A DNA stretch of 64,000 nucleotides from Poseidonocella sp. HB161398 (GTDB lineage: Bacteria; Pseudomonadota; Alphaproteobacteria; Rhodobacterales; Rhodobacteraceae). The notes below the pieces were generated by a model that ran no database searches, was not told the DNA's origin, and was given only the letters and a program-made list of their open reading frames with translations. The DNA is taken from NCBI RefSeq assembly GCF_005870025.1, contig NZ_VATA01000011.1, positions 1-64,000 on the forward strand, in the 5' to 3' direction. Position 1 is the stretch's first letter. Each line of letters begins with the position of its first letter. The translations under genes and the position numbers were made by a program. Shown here in pieces: positions 9,650-18,521 of this stretch.

Positions 9650-10284
9650 GCATCACGTCCGGATGTCGATTTCAGCACCAATGATGCCGAGGCGGCCCGT
9701 GACCCCGGTCCGGGCGGATCCGCGAACGCGCCGCTTGACGCCGCCATGCTTGCGCCTGTGCCACGCGCCTTCGCCCTCCATCTCGCTGCCATTCGGGATC
9801 GTCCCCGGACCGGTGGCGGACGCCGCCTCATTGTCCACGCGCAGGAGCAAGGCGCGCTTCGGGCCGCGATAAGAAACGGCCGCATCCTGTATTCGACGGA
9901 TTTGCGCGGCGACACTGGCGCCGGGACAGGGTGCTGACATCCGGCACGGCTCGCTGAGCCCCGGACCGTTCCAGAAGGCTCGCCACGAAACCGGTCGCCA
10001 GAGGGCTCGAACCCGTGGCGTCCCGCTGGTTCGCCCTCGCGGAGCGGCAGGTCAAGGAGCACCTTGATGGTCAGGCAAGCCTGGATGGCGTTCGTCGCGG
10101 ATTTGATCTTCCTTGCCGCTCTACGCCAGCCGACGGCCATGGCGCCTGGATGGCTTGGCCGCCACCGCATCTCGGGAGGGAGCCGGACGGTCAGCGAGCC
10201 GCGCTTCCTCAGCACCTGACGGCACGCGCGCCAGTTGGCGGCATGCTCGTGGCGTCGGTCTATAGCATTGGCTTTACTAAGTAA
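9650..10284 (-). pseudogene. Decayed IS5-family transposase, copy B (N-terminal two thirds)
   Basis: On the minus strand, NWRACRQVLRKRGSLTVRL (near 10240) and AIQACLTIKVLLDLPLRE (near 10100) match the N-terminal blocks of IS5-type transposases. GFVASLLERSGAQRAVPDVS followed by TLSRRQ follows in another frame near 9990-9910, and GEGAWHRRKHGGVKRRV near 9770-9720. The rest is lost where copy A ends. The two relics converge tail to tail and differ in sequence, so they were probably two separate insertions. Confidence 0.7.
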
Positions 10285-10967
10285 TTCCCTGCCAGAATTT
10301 GCGCGACAAGGTCCATTGGATGCACAAGGTGAACCCCCGATCTCCTTCGTGCAACTAGGCCCCTCCGCCCGTTCCGCGACCAAGGCGGTACCCGGCAGGC
10401 CCCGTAGCGCGCTCCTCTCTCGGCGCTTGTACGCAATATTTCACCCGAAAACCGCCAGCTTCTGCCGGGCGTCACTATGTCCGGTAAATATGCCAATCTA
10501 TTCGCCCGGGGCCTCCGCCAAGAGCAGACAAACCTCATGCCCCATCAGCCAGGGGCGCACTCCTGTCGGACTTCTCCCCAACCGCCGAGCGCCTCCGCGG
10601 AGCTGGACTCGTTCGTCCCGCGCAAGAGGCCCTGCACCGCAGCCGCCGGAGCTGGCGGGCCGGACTCTTGCCTCTCCCGCCCGCCGACAGCCTCGGGTCA
10701 TTGGTCGCGCGCATCCAATCTTGCCCTGCGCGACTCTGACCCGGTCCACGGACACGGGACCACTCCGCCAACCCCCCCCATCTGGCAGACAGCCGTCGCC
10801 ATCCGTCCGGTCCGGCGGCTGGAAAGACGTTTGCTCGGTCGCACGCCTTGGGAACGCCGACACCGACGCGCGATCCATTTCCACGCTGCACTGCGGGTAC
10901 GGCACCGCGCGCGTACAGGCCAGCGGCTCCGCTCGGCGACGGAGAGAGACATGGCGGCGATGGAGAC
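10285..10967. other. Non-coding flank between IS relics
   Basis: No gene could be supported. A short AT-richer patch around 10260-10310 and 10430-10500 breaks the high GC content. Open frames on both strands lack recognisable motifs. The intact IS256 element starts at the right edge. Confidence 0.4.
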
Positions 10968-12344
10968 GATAGCGTCCGTCAAGCTGGTGCAATTTCCCGG
11001 ATGGCCTGAGGTCATGATCAGGCGGCCTTCGTGGTTATGCTGAGAATGGGGTCGATCTCCTCCTTGTCGATCTGCGCAAAGGCCTCGACCATCATGTAGC
11101 GGCTGGCGGTCTGCCATTCGTCGTTTTGCTCGAACAGGACGGCGCCGATGAGGCGCTTGATGGATGCCTCGTTGGGAAATATCCCCACGACGTCGGCCCG
11201 GCGTTTCACCTCTTTGTTCAACCGTTCGATGGGATTGCTCGAGTGCAGCTTGGTGCGGTGCTGCCGTGGAAACGTCATGTAGGCCAGCACGTCATCTTCG
11301 CTGGCGTCCATCAGGTCCGCGAGTTTCGGCCATCTGGAGCGCAGCTGCTCCGCCACCTTGCGCCAAGTCTCGCCTGCATGGGGGCGGCCGGGCTGGTCGA
11401 AAGCCTGCCGGATGGCGGCCGCGACCACCGTATGCTGGCCGCGGGACACATGCGCCAGGGCGTTGCGCATCCAGTGAACGCGGCACCGCTGCCAGGTCGC
11501 CTCGAAGACCCGCGATATGGCGGCCTTGAGACCGCTGTGCACATCGCTGATCACCAGCCGCACGCCATCCAGGCCGCGGGCCTTCAGCGAGCGCAGGAAC
11601 TCGGTCCAGAACGCCTCGGCCTCCGAGGGCCCCAGCCCCAGGCCGATGATCTCGCGCCGTCCCTCGGTGTTGGCCGCGACGGCGATTATGGCCGCCACCG
11701 GCACGATACGGCCGCCCTGCCGGACCTTCAGGCAGGTGGCGTCGAGCCAGACATACGGCCATTCCCCGGTCAGCGGGCGGTTCAGGAACTCGCCGACGCG
11801 CTCGTCTATGTCCTTGCACAGCTTGGACACCGTGCTCTTGGAAATGCCGCTCAGGCCCATCGCCTGCACCAGCTCGTCGACGCGCCGGGTGGAGACGCCG
11901 CCGATCCAGGCCTCCTGGATCACGGCCACCAGGGCCTGCTCGGAGGTCTTCCTGGCCTCGAGAAAGCCGGGGAAATAGCTGCCCTGCCGGAGCTTGGGCA
12001 CGCGCAGGTTCAGCGTCCCGAGGCGCGCGCCCAGCGATCGGTCGCGGTAGCCATTGCGCCACGTCGTTCGCTCGCCGCTGCGCTCGTGGCGGCCAGCACC
12101 GATCAGGCCTTCGACATCGGTCTCCATGATCAGCTGCAGCACGGCCTCGGCGATGCTTCGTAGCAAGTCGCCCTGATCATGATTGGCCATGAGCTCGGAC
12201 AGGTCCATGTTCGTCTTGGTCATCGGGGTCCTCTTTGGTCCGTGGTTGAAGTCGCCAAACTCCACCTCGACCATACACCTCGGTGACCACCCGGGATCAC
12301 ACCGTCGACGGCGCTGAAATTACACCACGTGCTCGGACACTATC
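10968..12344 (-). mobile_element. Intact IS256-family insertion sequence
   Basis: The element carries one complete transposase gene. Imperfect terminal inverted repeats can be aligned: GATAGCGTCCG with TGGTGCAATTTC at the left end and, on the other strand, GATAGTGTCCG with TGGTGTAATTTC at the right end (about 22 of 30 positions equal). The flanks are ATGGAGAC on the left and ATGAAGAC on the right, an 8-bp near-duplication of the size IS256 elements make. The length of 1377 bp is normal. The end positions are inferred by eye. Confidence 0.65.
11018..12223 (-). CDS. IS256-family (mutator-type) transposase
   Basis: The 401-residue protein has the complete DDE set of the family: Asp in VWLDATCLKVR, Asp in LVISDVHSGLKAA and Glu in SSNPIERLNKEVKRRADVVG, with the RCRVHWMRN segment between. 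The start at 12223 (MTKTNMDLSEL) is chosen because AAGAGGA lies just upstream; an ATG at 12274 would add 17 unlikely residues. No stop or frameshift is seen, so it may be active. It catalyses movement of the surrounding element by cut-and-paste or circle formation. Confidence 0.92.
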   Translation of the reverse strand: MTKTNMDLSELMANHDQGDLLRSIAEAVLQLIMETDVEGLIGAGRHERSGERTTWRNGYRDRSLGARLGTLNLRVPKLRQGSYFPGFLEARKTSEQALVAVIQEAWIGGVSTRRVDELVQAMGLSGISKSTVSKLCKDIDERVGEFLNRPLTGEWPYVWLDATCLKVRQGGRIVPVAAIIAVAANTEGRREIIGLGLGPSEAEAFWTEFLRSLKARGLDGVRLVISDVHSGLKAAISRVFEATWQRCRVHWMRNALAHVSRGQHTVVAAAIRQAFDQPGRPHAGETWRKVAEQLRSRWPKLADLMDASEDDVLAYMTFPRQHRTKLHSSNPIERLNKEVKRRADVVGIFPNEASIKRLIGAVLFEQNDEWQTASRYMMVEAFAQIDKEEIDPILSITTKAA

Positions 12345-12984
12345 ATGAAGACCCGGGGCGGGCGCATGCCGGTTGGGCGCGGCGAACTGACCATCGAGAC
12401 GCTGGGCATGGCCCCCGTCCCCTGCCCTTCCCGTCATTCGATCCGCTGACGCAAGCGGGCCCGCAGCCGCTGCCGGACACGCGGCGGGTGCTTGCAGCGA
12501 TGGCGCAGGAGAGGACTTTCCGGGGGGTCCAGCGCCTCCGCGCCCGAAGATCGAGCAGACCGGTCGGCCGTTCGATCTGCGGGACACCCCGCTGGAGCAT
12601 ATCTTCGGCGCGCAAGAGCAAAGGTGGCAGGACTGATCACGGTCCGGGCGCGCCGTGCCGCAATGGCCTCGCGATCTTCCGCAACGCGCGGGCACTTGAA
12701 CATCGCCGAGGGGACGCCGGACCTGGCGAGGGCGGAGCGGGACCTGCTCCCGGAGCCAAGCTCGGGGAAGACGCAGCACGACCGTTTCGCCCCGGGGCAG
12801 GCAGCCTGTCCTCGATCCGCGCCGCGGGCGGCGAAACGGCTGATGCAGACAGCCTCCGCGGAAACTCGGCTGGGATCTCCGCCGGAGCGGAGCGGCTCTC
12901 CCCGTCCCGGGGCCAGCGCCTGAGGCTCGCAGGACCCCACCGCGCTCTGTCGACAGAACGCCGGAGGCCGGGCCCGGCAGGACA
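12345..12984. other. Non-coding flank between the IS256 element and the TonB receptor gene
   Basis: Open frames are present on both strands but none shows a recognisable domain, and codon use looks random. It is probably the continuation of the eroded region interrupted by the IS256 element. Confidence 0.4.
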
Positions 12985-13010
12985 CGCGGGCGGGACCCAG
13001 CCCGCCCGCG
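12985..13010 (-). terminator. Strong GC hairpin just after the TonB receptor gene
   Basis: A perfect 10-bp stem CGCGGGCGGG / CCCGCCCGCG with a 6-base loop begins 8 bp past the stop codon of the receptor gene. No T-run follows on the minus strand, so it may be a weak or factor-assisted terminator or only protect the mRNA end. Confidence 0.45.
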
Positions 13011-13017
13011 CGCAGGA

Positions 13018-15111
13018 TCAGAAGGTCGCCTTCAGCCCGATGCCGAAGACCCGCGGCATGGTCATCTTGCCGACCGTGCCGCCGACCGAACGGTCGGTGA
13101 CCAGGTAGGTCGCCGTGCGCTCGTCCAGCAGGTTGTCGACATAGCCGTAGACCTGGAACCGGTCGTTGATGTCGTAGGCGGCGCGGACATCGACCAGCGT
13201 GTAGTCGTCGACCTCGAATTCCGGCGTGTTGGTGTCGTCGGAATAGTAGCCGTCGATATGGCGGATCTGCCCGCCGAGGGTCAGCCCCGGCAGCGCCTCC
13301 CAGTCGGCCCCCAGCGTCAGCGTGTAGCTCGGCGCGTTGGCGAAATCGCTGCCCTCGTATTCCACGCCCATCGCATCGGTGAACTCGCCCAGCTCGGTCC
13401 ACATCAGGCCCAGCCCGGCCGAGACCCGCACCGTCGGGATCACCTGGTAGGCCATGTCCGCCTCGAGCCCGTAGGAGGTCGCGTCATCGGCATTGACGAC
13501 GACCGTGCCCGACTGGGTGGTGCCGCGGTATTCCGGCAGCTGGCGCTGGGAATTCTCGGCCTCGGTGTAGAACAGGTTGCCGTTCAGCTGCATCCGGCCG
13601 TCCATCAGGTTGGCGCGGGCGAAGAGCTCGTAGTTCCAGGAGGTCTCCTCCTCGAATTCCAGGTACTCGCCGGAGATGAAGCTGAGACTCACGCCGCCGG
13701 GGTTGTAGCCGCGCGAGATCAGGCCGCCGACGGTGACATCGGGCGTCGCCTCGTAGGCCAGCGACAGCCGGGGCAGCCATTCGTCGAAGCTCTCGTCATA
13801 GTCGAGATCCTCGATCGCCACGCCGTTGCCGACATGGCCTTCGCGGCTGATGTCGTCGCGCTGGTAGCGCAGCCCGCCCGAGACCGACCAGCGGTCGGCA
13901 AAGCGCCAGGTGACTTCCGAGTAGATCCCGAGGCTCTCCTTGGTGTCGTCGAATTCGGTGACGCCGCCGTAATAGGAGGGCGAGAGGTTCAGCCATTCAT
14001 CCGCGTCGGTCTTGGCGACATAGACGCCGGCCACGCCGCTGATCGTCGAGACCTCGTCGCCGAAGACCAGCCGGGTCTCGTTCGAGATCGTGTCCATGTC
14101 GGTGCGCGCCGTGCCCGAGGTGTCCGGCTCGGTATAGCGGTCGGCAACCAGGTCGGAATAGACGAACTGGTTGATCAGCTTCGCGCCGTTGTCGAATTCG
14201 TAGCTGGCGTCGAGCACGCCGTAGGTGGAGTCGATCTTCTGGCTCGGCATGCTGGAGGTGGCGTTCTCCAGGTCGTCCCAGTCGCTGGGATCGCCGGAGG
14301 AGGCCTCCCAGGTCGGCACGTTCGACTGGATGTCGGCGATGGTCAGCTGCACTTCGAGCTGCGGCATCGCCTCGGGCTTCCACAGGATCTTGCCGCGGGC
14401 GGTGCGGGACTCGAAATCCTGGTCGGTCTTGCCTTCCTGGAAATCCGGATTGGTGTAGTCGATGAAGGTGTCGCGCGACTGGTAGTCATAGGTGAAGCGC
14501 GCCGCCAGCGAGTTCGACAGCGGCCCCGAGGCCATGACCGAGGCGCGGCGGGTGTTGTAGCTGCCGAATTCCAGCTGCGCCGCCGCCTCGGGGGTGAAGG
14601 TCGGATCGGCGGTGTTGACGATGATCGCCCCTGCGATCGAGTTGGCGCCCTGCGCCGAGGTCTGCGGCCCGCGGAACACCTCGATCGTGTCGACATCCCA
14701 TAGCGAGCCGATGCCGAAGACCAGCTCGTTGTAGCTCAGCACATGGCCGTCGACATTGACCGGCACCCGCGGGATCGTGCCGCCGAAGAAGGCGTTGCGC
14801 CCCTCGGCCGGACCGGCGGCGTTCTCGCCGCGGATCACCGGCGCGCCGGTCGTCGCGGTGTAGATGACGTTCGGCACCGAGCCCACCGCCTCGGCGACGG
14901 TCGAGGCGCCGCTGCGCCGCGCCAGCGTGTCGGTCGAGATCACGCTGACCGAACTGGCCGTGTCCTCGAGGCTGCGGTCGATCCGCTCGCCGGTGACGGT
15001 GATGGTGTCGAGCACCAGGACATCTGGAATGTCCTGCATGCTCTGGCCCCAGGCGGCAGGGGCAAGCAGGCAGGCTGCTGGAAGCAGGCTCTTGCGGAAA
15101 CTCGGCGGCAT
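13018..15111 (-). CDS. TonB-dependent outer-membrane receptor
   Basis: The 697-residue protein has a signal peptide (to about residue 22, AAWGQ), a plug domain (about 35-170: TITVTGERI, VPVNVDGH, VDTIEVFRGPQTSAQGANSIAGAIIVNT) and a 22-strand-type barrel ending in aromatic Phe (GIGLKATF), as needed for insertion by the Bam machinery. It imports a ligand across the outer membrane with TonB-ExbBD energy. The substrate is not clear. The gene is divergent from the IclR-type gene, so that protein is the likely regulator, which fits an organic compound better than iron. No Fur-like site was noticed. Confidence 0.9.
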   Translation of the reverse strand: MPPSFRKSLLPAACLLAPAAWGQSMQDIPDVLVLDTITVTGERIDRSLEDTASSVSVISTDTLARRSGASTVAEAVGSVPNVIYTATTGAPVIRGENAAGPAEGRNAFFGGTIPRVPVNVDGHVLSYNELVFGIGSLWDVDTIEVFRGPQTSAQGANSIAGAIIVNTADPTFTPEAAAQLEFGSYNTRRASVMASGPLSNSLAARFTYDYQSRDTFIDYTNPDFQEGKTDQDFESRTARGKILWKPEAMPQLEVQLTIADIQSNVPTWEASSGDPSDWDDLENATSSMPSQKIDSTYGVLDASYEFDNGAKLINQFVYSDLVADRYTEPDTSGTARTDMDTISNETRLVFGDEVSTISGVAGVYVAKTDADEWLNLSPSYYGGVTEFDDTKESLGIYSEVTWRFADRWSVSGGLRYQRDDISREGHVGNGVAIEDLDYDESFDEWLPRLSLAYEATPDVTVGGLISRGYNPGGVSLSFISGEYLEFEEETSWNYELFARANLMDGRMQLNGNLFYTEAENSQRQLPEYRGTTQSGTVVVNADDATSYGLEADMAYQVIPTVRVSAGLGLMWTELGEFTDAMGVEYEGSDFANAPSYTLTLGADWEALPGLTLGGQIRHIDGYYSDDTNTPEFEVDDYTLVDVRAAYDINDRFQVYGYVDNLLDERTATYLVTDRSVGGTVGKMTMPRVFGIGLKATF

Positions 15112-15278
15112 GACTGTCCTTTCGACCGAGGAGTCGCTGGCCGATCGGGGATCCGCTGGCTGTCCTTCTTTCTGGTTCTATGGTTGGGAGGCGGACCCGT
15201 CTGGCGGCGGCAGCGGCTGGCGGCCCGCGAATTTCGGTTCCAGATTGCAGAATGCGTTCCGTCATGCAATGCAAAGAC

Positions 15279-15291
15279 GACAATTTTTGTC
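15279..15291. promoter_or_regulatory. Candidate operator between the TonB receptor and IclR-type genes
   Basis: GACAATTTTTGTC is a perfect 5+3+5 inverted repeat in an AT-rich patch of the 250-bp divergent intergenic region. It is 168 bp from the receptor start and 71 bp from the regulator start, a suitable place for IclR-type control of both. This is inference from position and symmetry only. Confidence 0.35.
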
Positions 15292-15361
15292 AGGTGTTGC
15301 CGGGCCGATACGAGTTGCATCCGGCGCAGGCGACTGCGATGCCGGAGGAGGCAGGTATGAC

Positions 15362-16132
15362 ATGACACAGACAGACGACGACCGCCGCCGCGGCGCCACC
15401 ATCCAGTCGATCGCCGTGGGCGCCCGATTCCTCGAGGCGCTCGCCGCCGCGGACGGTCCGCAGGCGCTCGGCCAGCTTGCCCGGCGCACGGGCAGCGGCA
15501 GCTCGACCGCGCATCGCTACCTGCAGAGCCTGGTGCGCGAAGGCCTGGCGCGGCAGGACCCGGCCAGCGGGCTCTACGATCTCGGCCCGTCCGCCCTCGC
15601 CCTCGGCATCGCCGCGCTGAAGCGGATCGACCCGGTCGACATCGCCTCTGCCGAGATGCGCCGCCTCGCGGAGGAAAGCGCCGCCAGCGCCGGGGTGGCG
15701 ATCTGGACGGAGCGCGGCCCGGTGCTGGTGCGCTGGCACCGCAGCGCGATCTTCTCGATCAGCTCGCTGGGGCTCGGGGACATCCTGCCGCTCGACAACA
15801 CCGCCTGCGGGCTGGTCTTCCAGGCCCATCTGGCCCCGGCGCTGATCGCTGTCGCCCGCGCCAGCCAGCCCGCGGCGTTCCGCGGCAGCCCCCCTGCCCC
15901 GGAGACCCTCGCCGCGATCCGCCGCAGCCGCCGTGCCGAACTGACCAGCCATCTGCTCAGCGGCGTCACCGGCCAGGCCGCGCCGGTCTTCGACGCCCAG
16001 GGCGGGCTCGCCTGCGTCATCACCACCGTCGCCGATCTCAACCGCATGCAGGGCCCCGGGGAGCGCGAGGCGATCTTCGCCGCCGCGGACCGCATCGCGG
16101 CGCAGAGCGGCACCGCCGTCTTCAGCCGCTGA
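15362..16132 (+). CDS. IclR-family transcriptional regulator
   Basis: The 256-residue protein has an N-terminal winged helix-turn-helix (about 10-70: SIAVGARFLEALAAADGPQALGQLARRTGSGSSTAHRYLQSL) and a C-terminal effector-binding IclR domain (about 85-250). ATG 15362 is chosen by the GGAGGAGGCAGG region just upstream; the nearby ATG at 15357 stops at once. It is divergent from the TonB receptor gene, which it probably controls. Its 3' end overlaps the end of the convergent replication gene by 11 bp. Confidence 0.87.
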   Translation: MTQTDDDRRRGATIQSIAVGARFLEALAAADGPQALGQLARRTGSGSSTAHRYLQSLVREGLARQDPASGLYDLGPSALALGIAALKRIDPVDIASAEMRRLAEESAASAGVAIWTERGPVLVRWHRSAIFSISSLGLGDILPLDNTACGLVFQAHLAPALIAVARASQPAAFRGSPPAPETLAAIRRSRRAELTSHLLSGVTGQAAPVFDAQGGLACVITTVADLNRMQGPGEREAIFAAADRIAAQSGTAVFSR

Positions 16133-16829
16133 CGCCCAGCACCATCTCGGTTTCCGCGCCGAAGGCCTCGGCCACGGCGCCCCGGAGCATCTCGCCGAAA
16201 TGCGTCTCGATATAGCGCAGCACGAAGGCGCTCTGGGCGGCGATCTCCACCCGCCCCTCTCCGGCGCCGGTCAGCTGCAGCCCCGCGAACCAGGCGCCAT
16301 AAGCCTCGGGCGCCGCGGCGCGCAGGCGTGCCTGCACCTGGCTCCACGGGTCCCCTGCCCCGTCGGCGGGCTCCGCCCCGCGCAGCTTGCGGAAATCGAC
16401 GCGCAGCACCTGCGGCCCCTCCTGCGTCACCGGCGCCGCGCGCCGTGCCGCCAGCCGCTCGATGAAATCCGGGCCGACCCGGTCCCAGTGGGGCTGGGAC
16501 AGCGCGGCCACCGCTTCGGGCACCAGCCGGTAGCTGGCCACCCTGCCCCGGACCCCAGGGCGCAGAACCTCCAGGAGGCCTAGCTGCCCCAGCCGCTTGA
16601 TCTCGCGCTTCACCGTCCGCTCGGTCACGCCCCAGAGCCGCGCCAGGTCGCGCTGTCCGATGGCGATCTCGTCGCGCTGCCAGTTGTAGCGCGCGGTGAT
16701 CATCGCCACGAGCCGCAATGCCGTCGCCTGCTCGCCCTGGGAGCCGTGAAGACCCCATAGCGTCAGCGCCGTGAGAATGTCATACTTCCAGACACCGGCC
16801 CCCGGGCCGGTGATGCGTGCGCGCTCCAT
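16122..16829 (-). CDS. DnaA-like plasmid replication initiator
   Basis: The 235-residue protein has an N-terminal helix-turn-helix region (about 45-95: IAIGQRDLARLWGVTERTVKREIKRLGQLGLLEVL). Its C-terminus (about 150-232: WSQVQARLRAAAPEAYGAWFAGL, then FVLRYIETHFGEMLRGAVAEAFG) looks like the N-terminal oligomerisation domain of chromosomal DnaA. No AAA+ ATPase domain is present. This combination is the DnaA-like replicase type described for Rhodobacterales plasmids, which is accompanied by a parAB pair, as here. The gene is divergent from parA across a repeat-containing AT-richer region, the probable origin. It defines the compatibility type of the replicon. Confidence 0.85.
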   Translation of the reverse strand: MERARITGPGAGVWKYDILTALTLWGLHGSQGEQATALRLVAMITARYNWQRDEIAIGQRDLARLWGVTERTVKREIKRLGQLGLLEVLRPGVRGRVASYRLVPEAVAALSQPHWDRVGPDFIERLAARRAAPVTQEGPQVLRVDFRKLRGAEPADGAGDPWSQVQARLRAAAPEAYGAWFAGLQLTGAGEGRVEIAAQSAFVLRYIETHFGEMLRGAVAEAFGAETEMVLGVSG

Positions 16830-17204
16830 GACAGCGATCTGTCCTATGCCTCAATACGGGACCCTGTTGCCGGATCCTCGATTCCTTGTTTCGGGAAATG
16901 AAGCATGAAGTCCTGCAATCTGTCAACGCGGGGGGAAATACGGGAATTCTAATTCCGGATCCGAAAAAGCTGAATCGGAGAGTCTTATAGGAGATAGGGG
17001 ACACTCTTATCTGTCACCCTATAAGCCCCTGCCTGTCACCAAAATACGGGAATCCCGGGCAAACCTGTCCCCTTTTCGGCTATGGCATCCGTGCAACATC
17101 GCGTTTTTCCGCCCGGTGCCGGCAATTACGCGCGCGAAATTGCCGTTTTGCAGTTTCCCGATTTCGCGTTATTCAGAGCACAACGGTAAAAAACACGAGC
17201 AGGC
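16830..17204. other. Probable replication origin region (oriV)
   Basis: This 375-bp gap between the initiator gene and parA is the most AT-rich part of the neighbourhood. ATACGGGA occurs three times in the same direction (16854, 16938, 17044). CTGTCACC occurs twice (17011, 17033). CTTATAGG (16984) faces CCTATAAG (17018) as an inverted repeat. Such short repeats are expected as initiator binding sites. The promoters of the initiator gene and of parA must also lie here, which allows autoregulation. Confidence 0.65.
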
Positions 17205-18521
17205 ATGATGCGAGACCATTCAGACCTCCAGACAATGAACGAGCGCAGCCTCGCACAGCAGTCCGCCGTGCGCCGCGCGACCTTCTCTCCGGCCGAAACG
17301 AAGGAGCTGCGCCGCTTCTCCATCTGGGAGATAAGCCAGTTCATGTTCGATGTCGCCGCCGACACGCTGCGCAAGAAGCTGGCCGAGGATCCCTCCCTGC
17401 CCCAGGGCGAGACCGAGGAGGACGGCCGCCAGCGCTGGTTCACCCTCGAGGAGATCAACGAGCTGCGCCGCCGCGTGCGCCTGCGCGGCAAGTCGCTGCT
17501 GCCGCGCCGCCCCAAGGGCCGCGCCACCCGCATCGCCGTGTCGAACTTCAAGGGCGGCGTCGGCAAGACCGTGGTCGCCCAGCACCTGGCCAATGCCGCG
17601 GCGCTCGACGGCTACCGGGTGCTCTGCGTCGATTTCGACCCGCAGGCGACGCTGACCCATTCCATGGGCCTCGTCGAGGTGAAGGAGTGGAACACCGTCT
17701 GGGGCATCATGTGCCGCGACCTCTGCCGCGAGGCCGACCGCATCGCCGCCTCCTATGACGACCCCGACGACTGCCCCTACCCCGCCTCCGACGAGCTGCC
17801 CGAGGATGTCCAGTCGATCGGCGCGCAGCGCTTCCAGGACTTCATCCAGCCGACCTGCTGGCCGACCATCGACATCATCCCCTCCTGCGCCAACGCCGCC
17901 TTCGTCGAGTTCGCCTCGGCGCAGTACCGCTCCATGCACAAGGCCTGGAGCTTCTTCGGCTGCATGGACCGCTACCTGGCCGAGCTGCCCGCCGACCAGT
18001 ACGACCTGATCATCTTCGACTGCCCGCCGGCCATCGGCTACCAGTCGCTGAACGCCGCCTTCGCCGCCGACATCCTCTATATCCCCTCGGGCCCCGGCTA
18101 CTGGGAATACGACTCCACCACCTCCTTTCTCGGCCAGCTCGGCGACGCGCTGCAGGACATTGCCGACGGGTTCGACACGCTGGCCGAGGATGCCGGCCTG
18201 TCGCTGCCCAAGCGCTTCCGCGACATCAAGCTGCTGATGACCCGCTTCGAGGTGTCCAATCCCCTCCACGCCGCGATGCAGGGCGCCTTCCGCAATGTCT
18301 TCGGCGCCGATGTCTGCCAGAACCCGATCGAGATGACCCGCGCGGTCGAGCAGTCCGGCCGCTTCCAGATGTCGGTCTACGAGCAGGACTACCGCCAGAT
18401 GACGCGCGAGACCTGGAAACGCGCGCGCCAGAGCTTCGACGCCGCCTACCAGGAATTCAAGGCGACGGTCCTCGCCTCCTGGGAGGAAGGCGCCCGCGAG
18501 AAGGAGCTGATCGATGGCTGA
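17205..18521 (+). CDS. parA: ParA partition ATPase
   Basis: The 438-residue protein is a type Ia ParA with an N-terminal DNA-binding extension of about 110 residues. The ATPase part starts with the deviant Walker A FKGGVGKTVVAQHLA (about 117-131), followed by DFDPQATLTHS and the Walker B-like YDLIIFDCPPAI. It drives segregation of replicated plasmids on the nucleoid and probably represses its own promoter. The start codon is either of two adjacent ATG codons (17205 or 17208). It overlaps parB by 8 bp. Confidence 0.93.
   Translation: MMRDHSDLQTMNERSLAQQSAVRRATFSPAETKELRRFSIWEISQFMFDVAADTLRKKLAEDPSLPQGETEEDGRQRWFTLEEINELRRRVRLRGKSLLPRRPKGRATRIAVSNFKGGVGKTVVAQHLANAAALDGYRVLCVDFDPQATLTHSMGLVEVKEWNTVWGIMCRDLCREADRIAASYDDPDDCPYPASDELPEDVQSIGAQRFQDFIQPTCWPTIDIIPSCANAAFVEFASAQYRSMHKAWSFFGCMDRYLAELPADQYDLIIFDCPPAIGYQSLNAAFAADILYIPSGPGYWEYDSTTSFLGQLGDALQDIADGFDTLAEDAGLSLPKRFRDIKLLMTRFEVSNPLHAAMQGAFRNVFGADVCQNPIEMTRAVEQSGRFQMSVYEQDYRQMTRETWKRARQSFDAAYQEFKATVLASWEEGAREKELIDG

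Noticed and set aside
12297-13017. Open frames between the IS256 element and the TonB receptor gene as a gene
   Set aside because: No start with a good ribosome binding site, no domain, and composition like neighbouring relic DNA.
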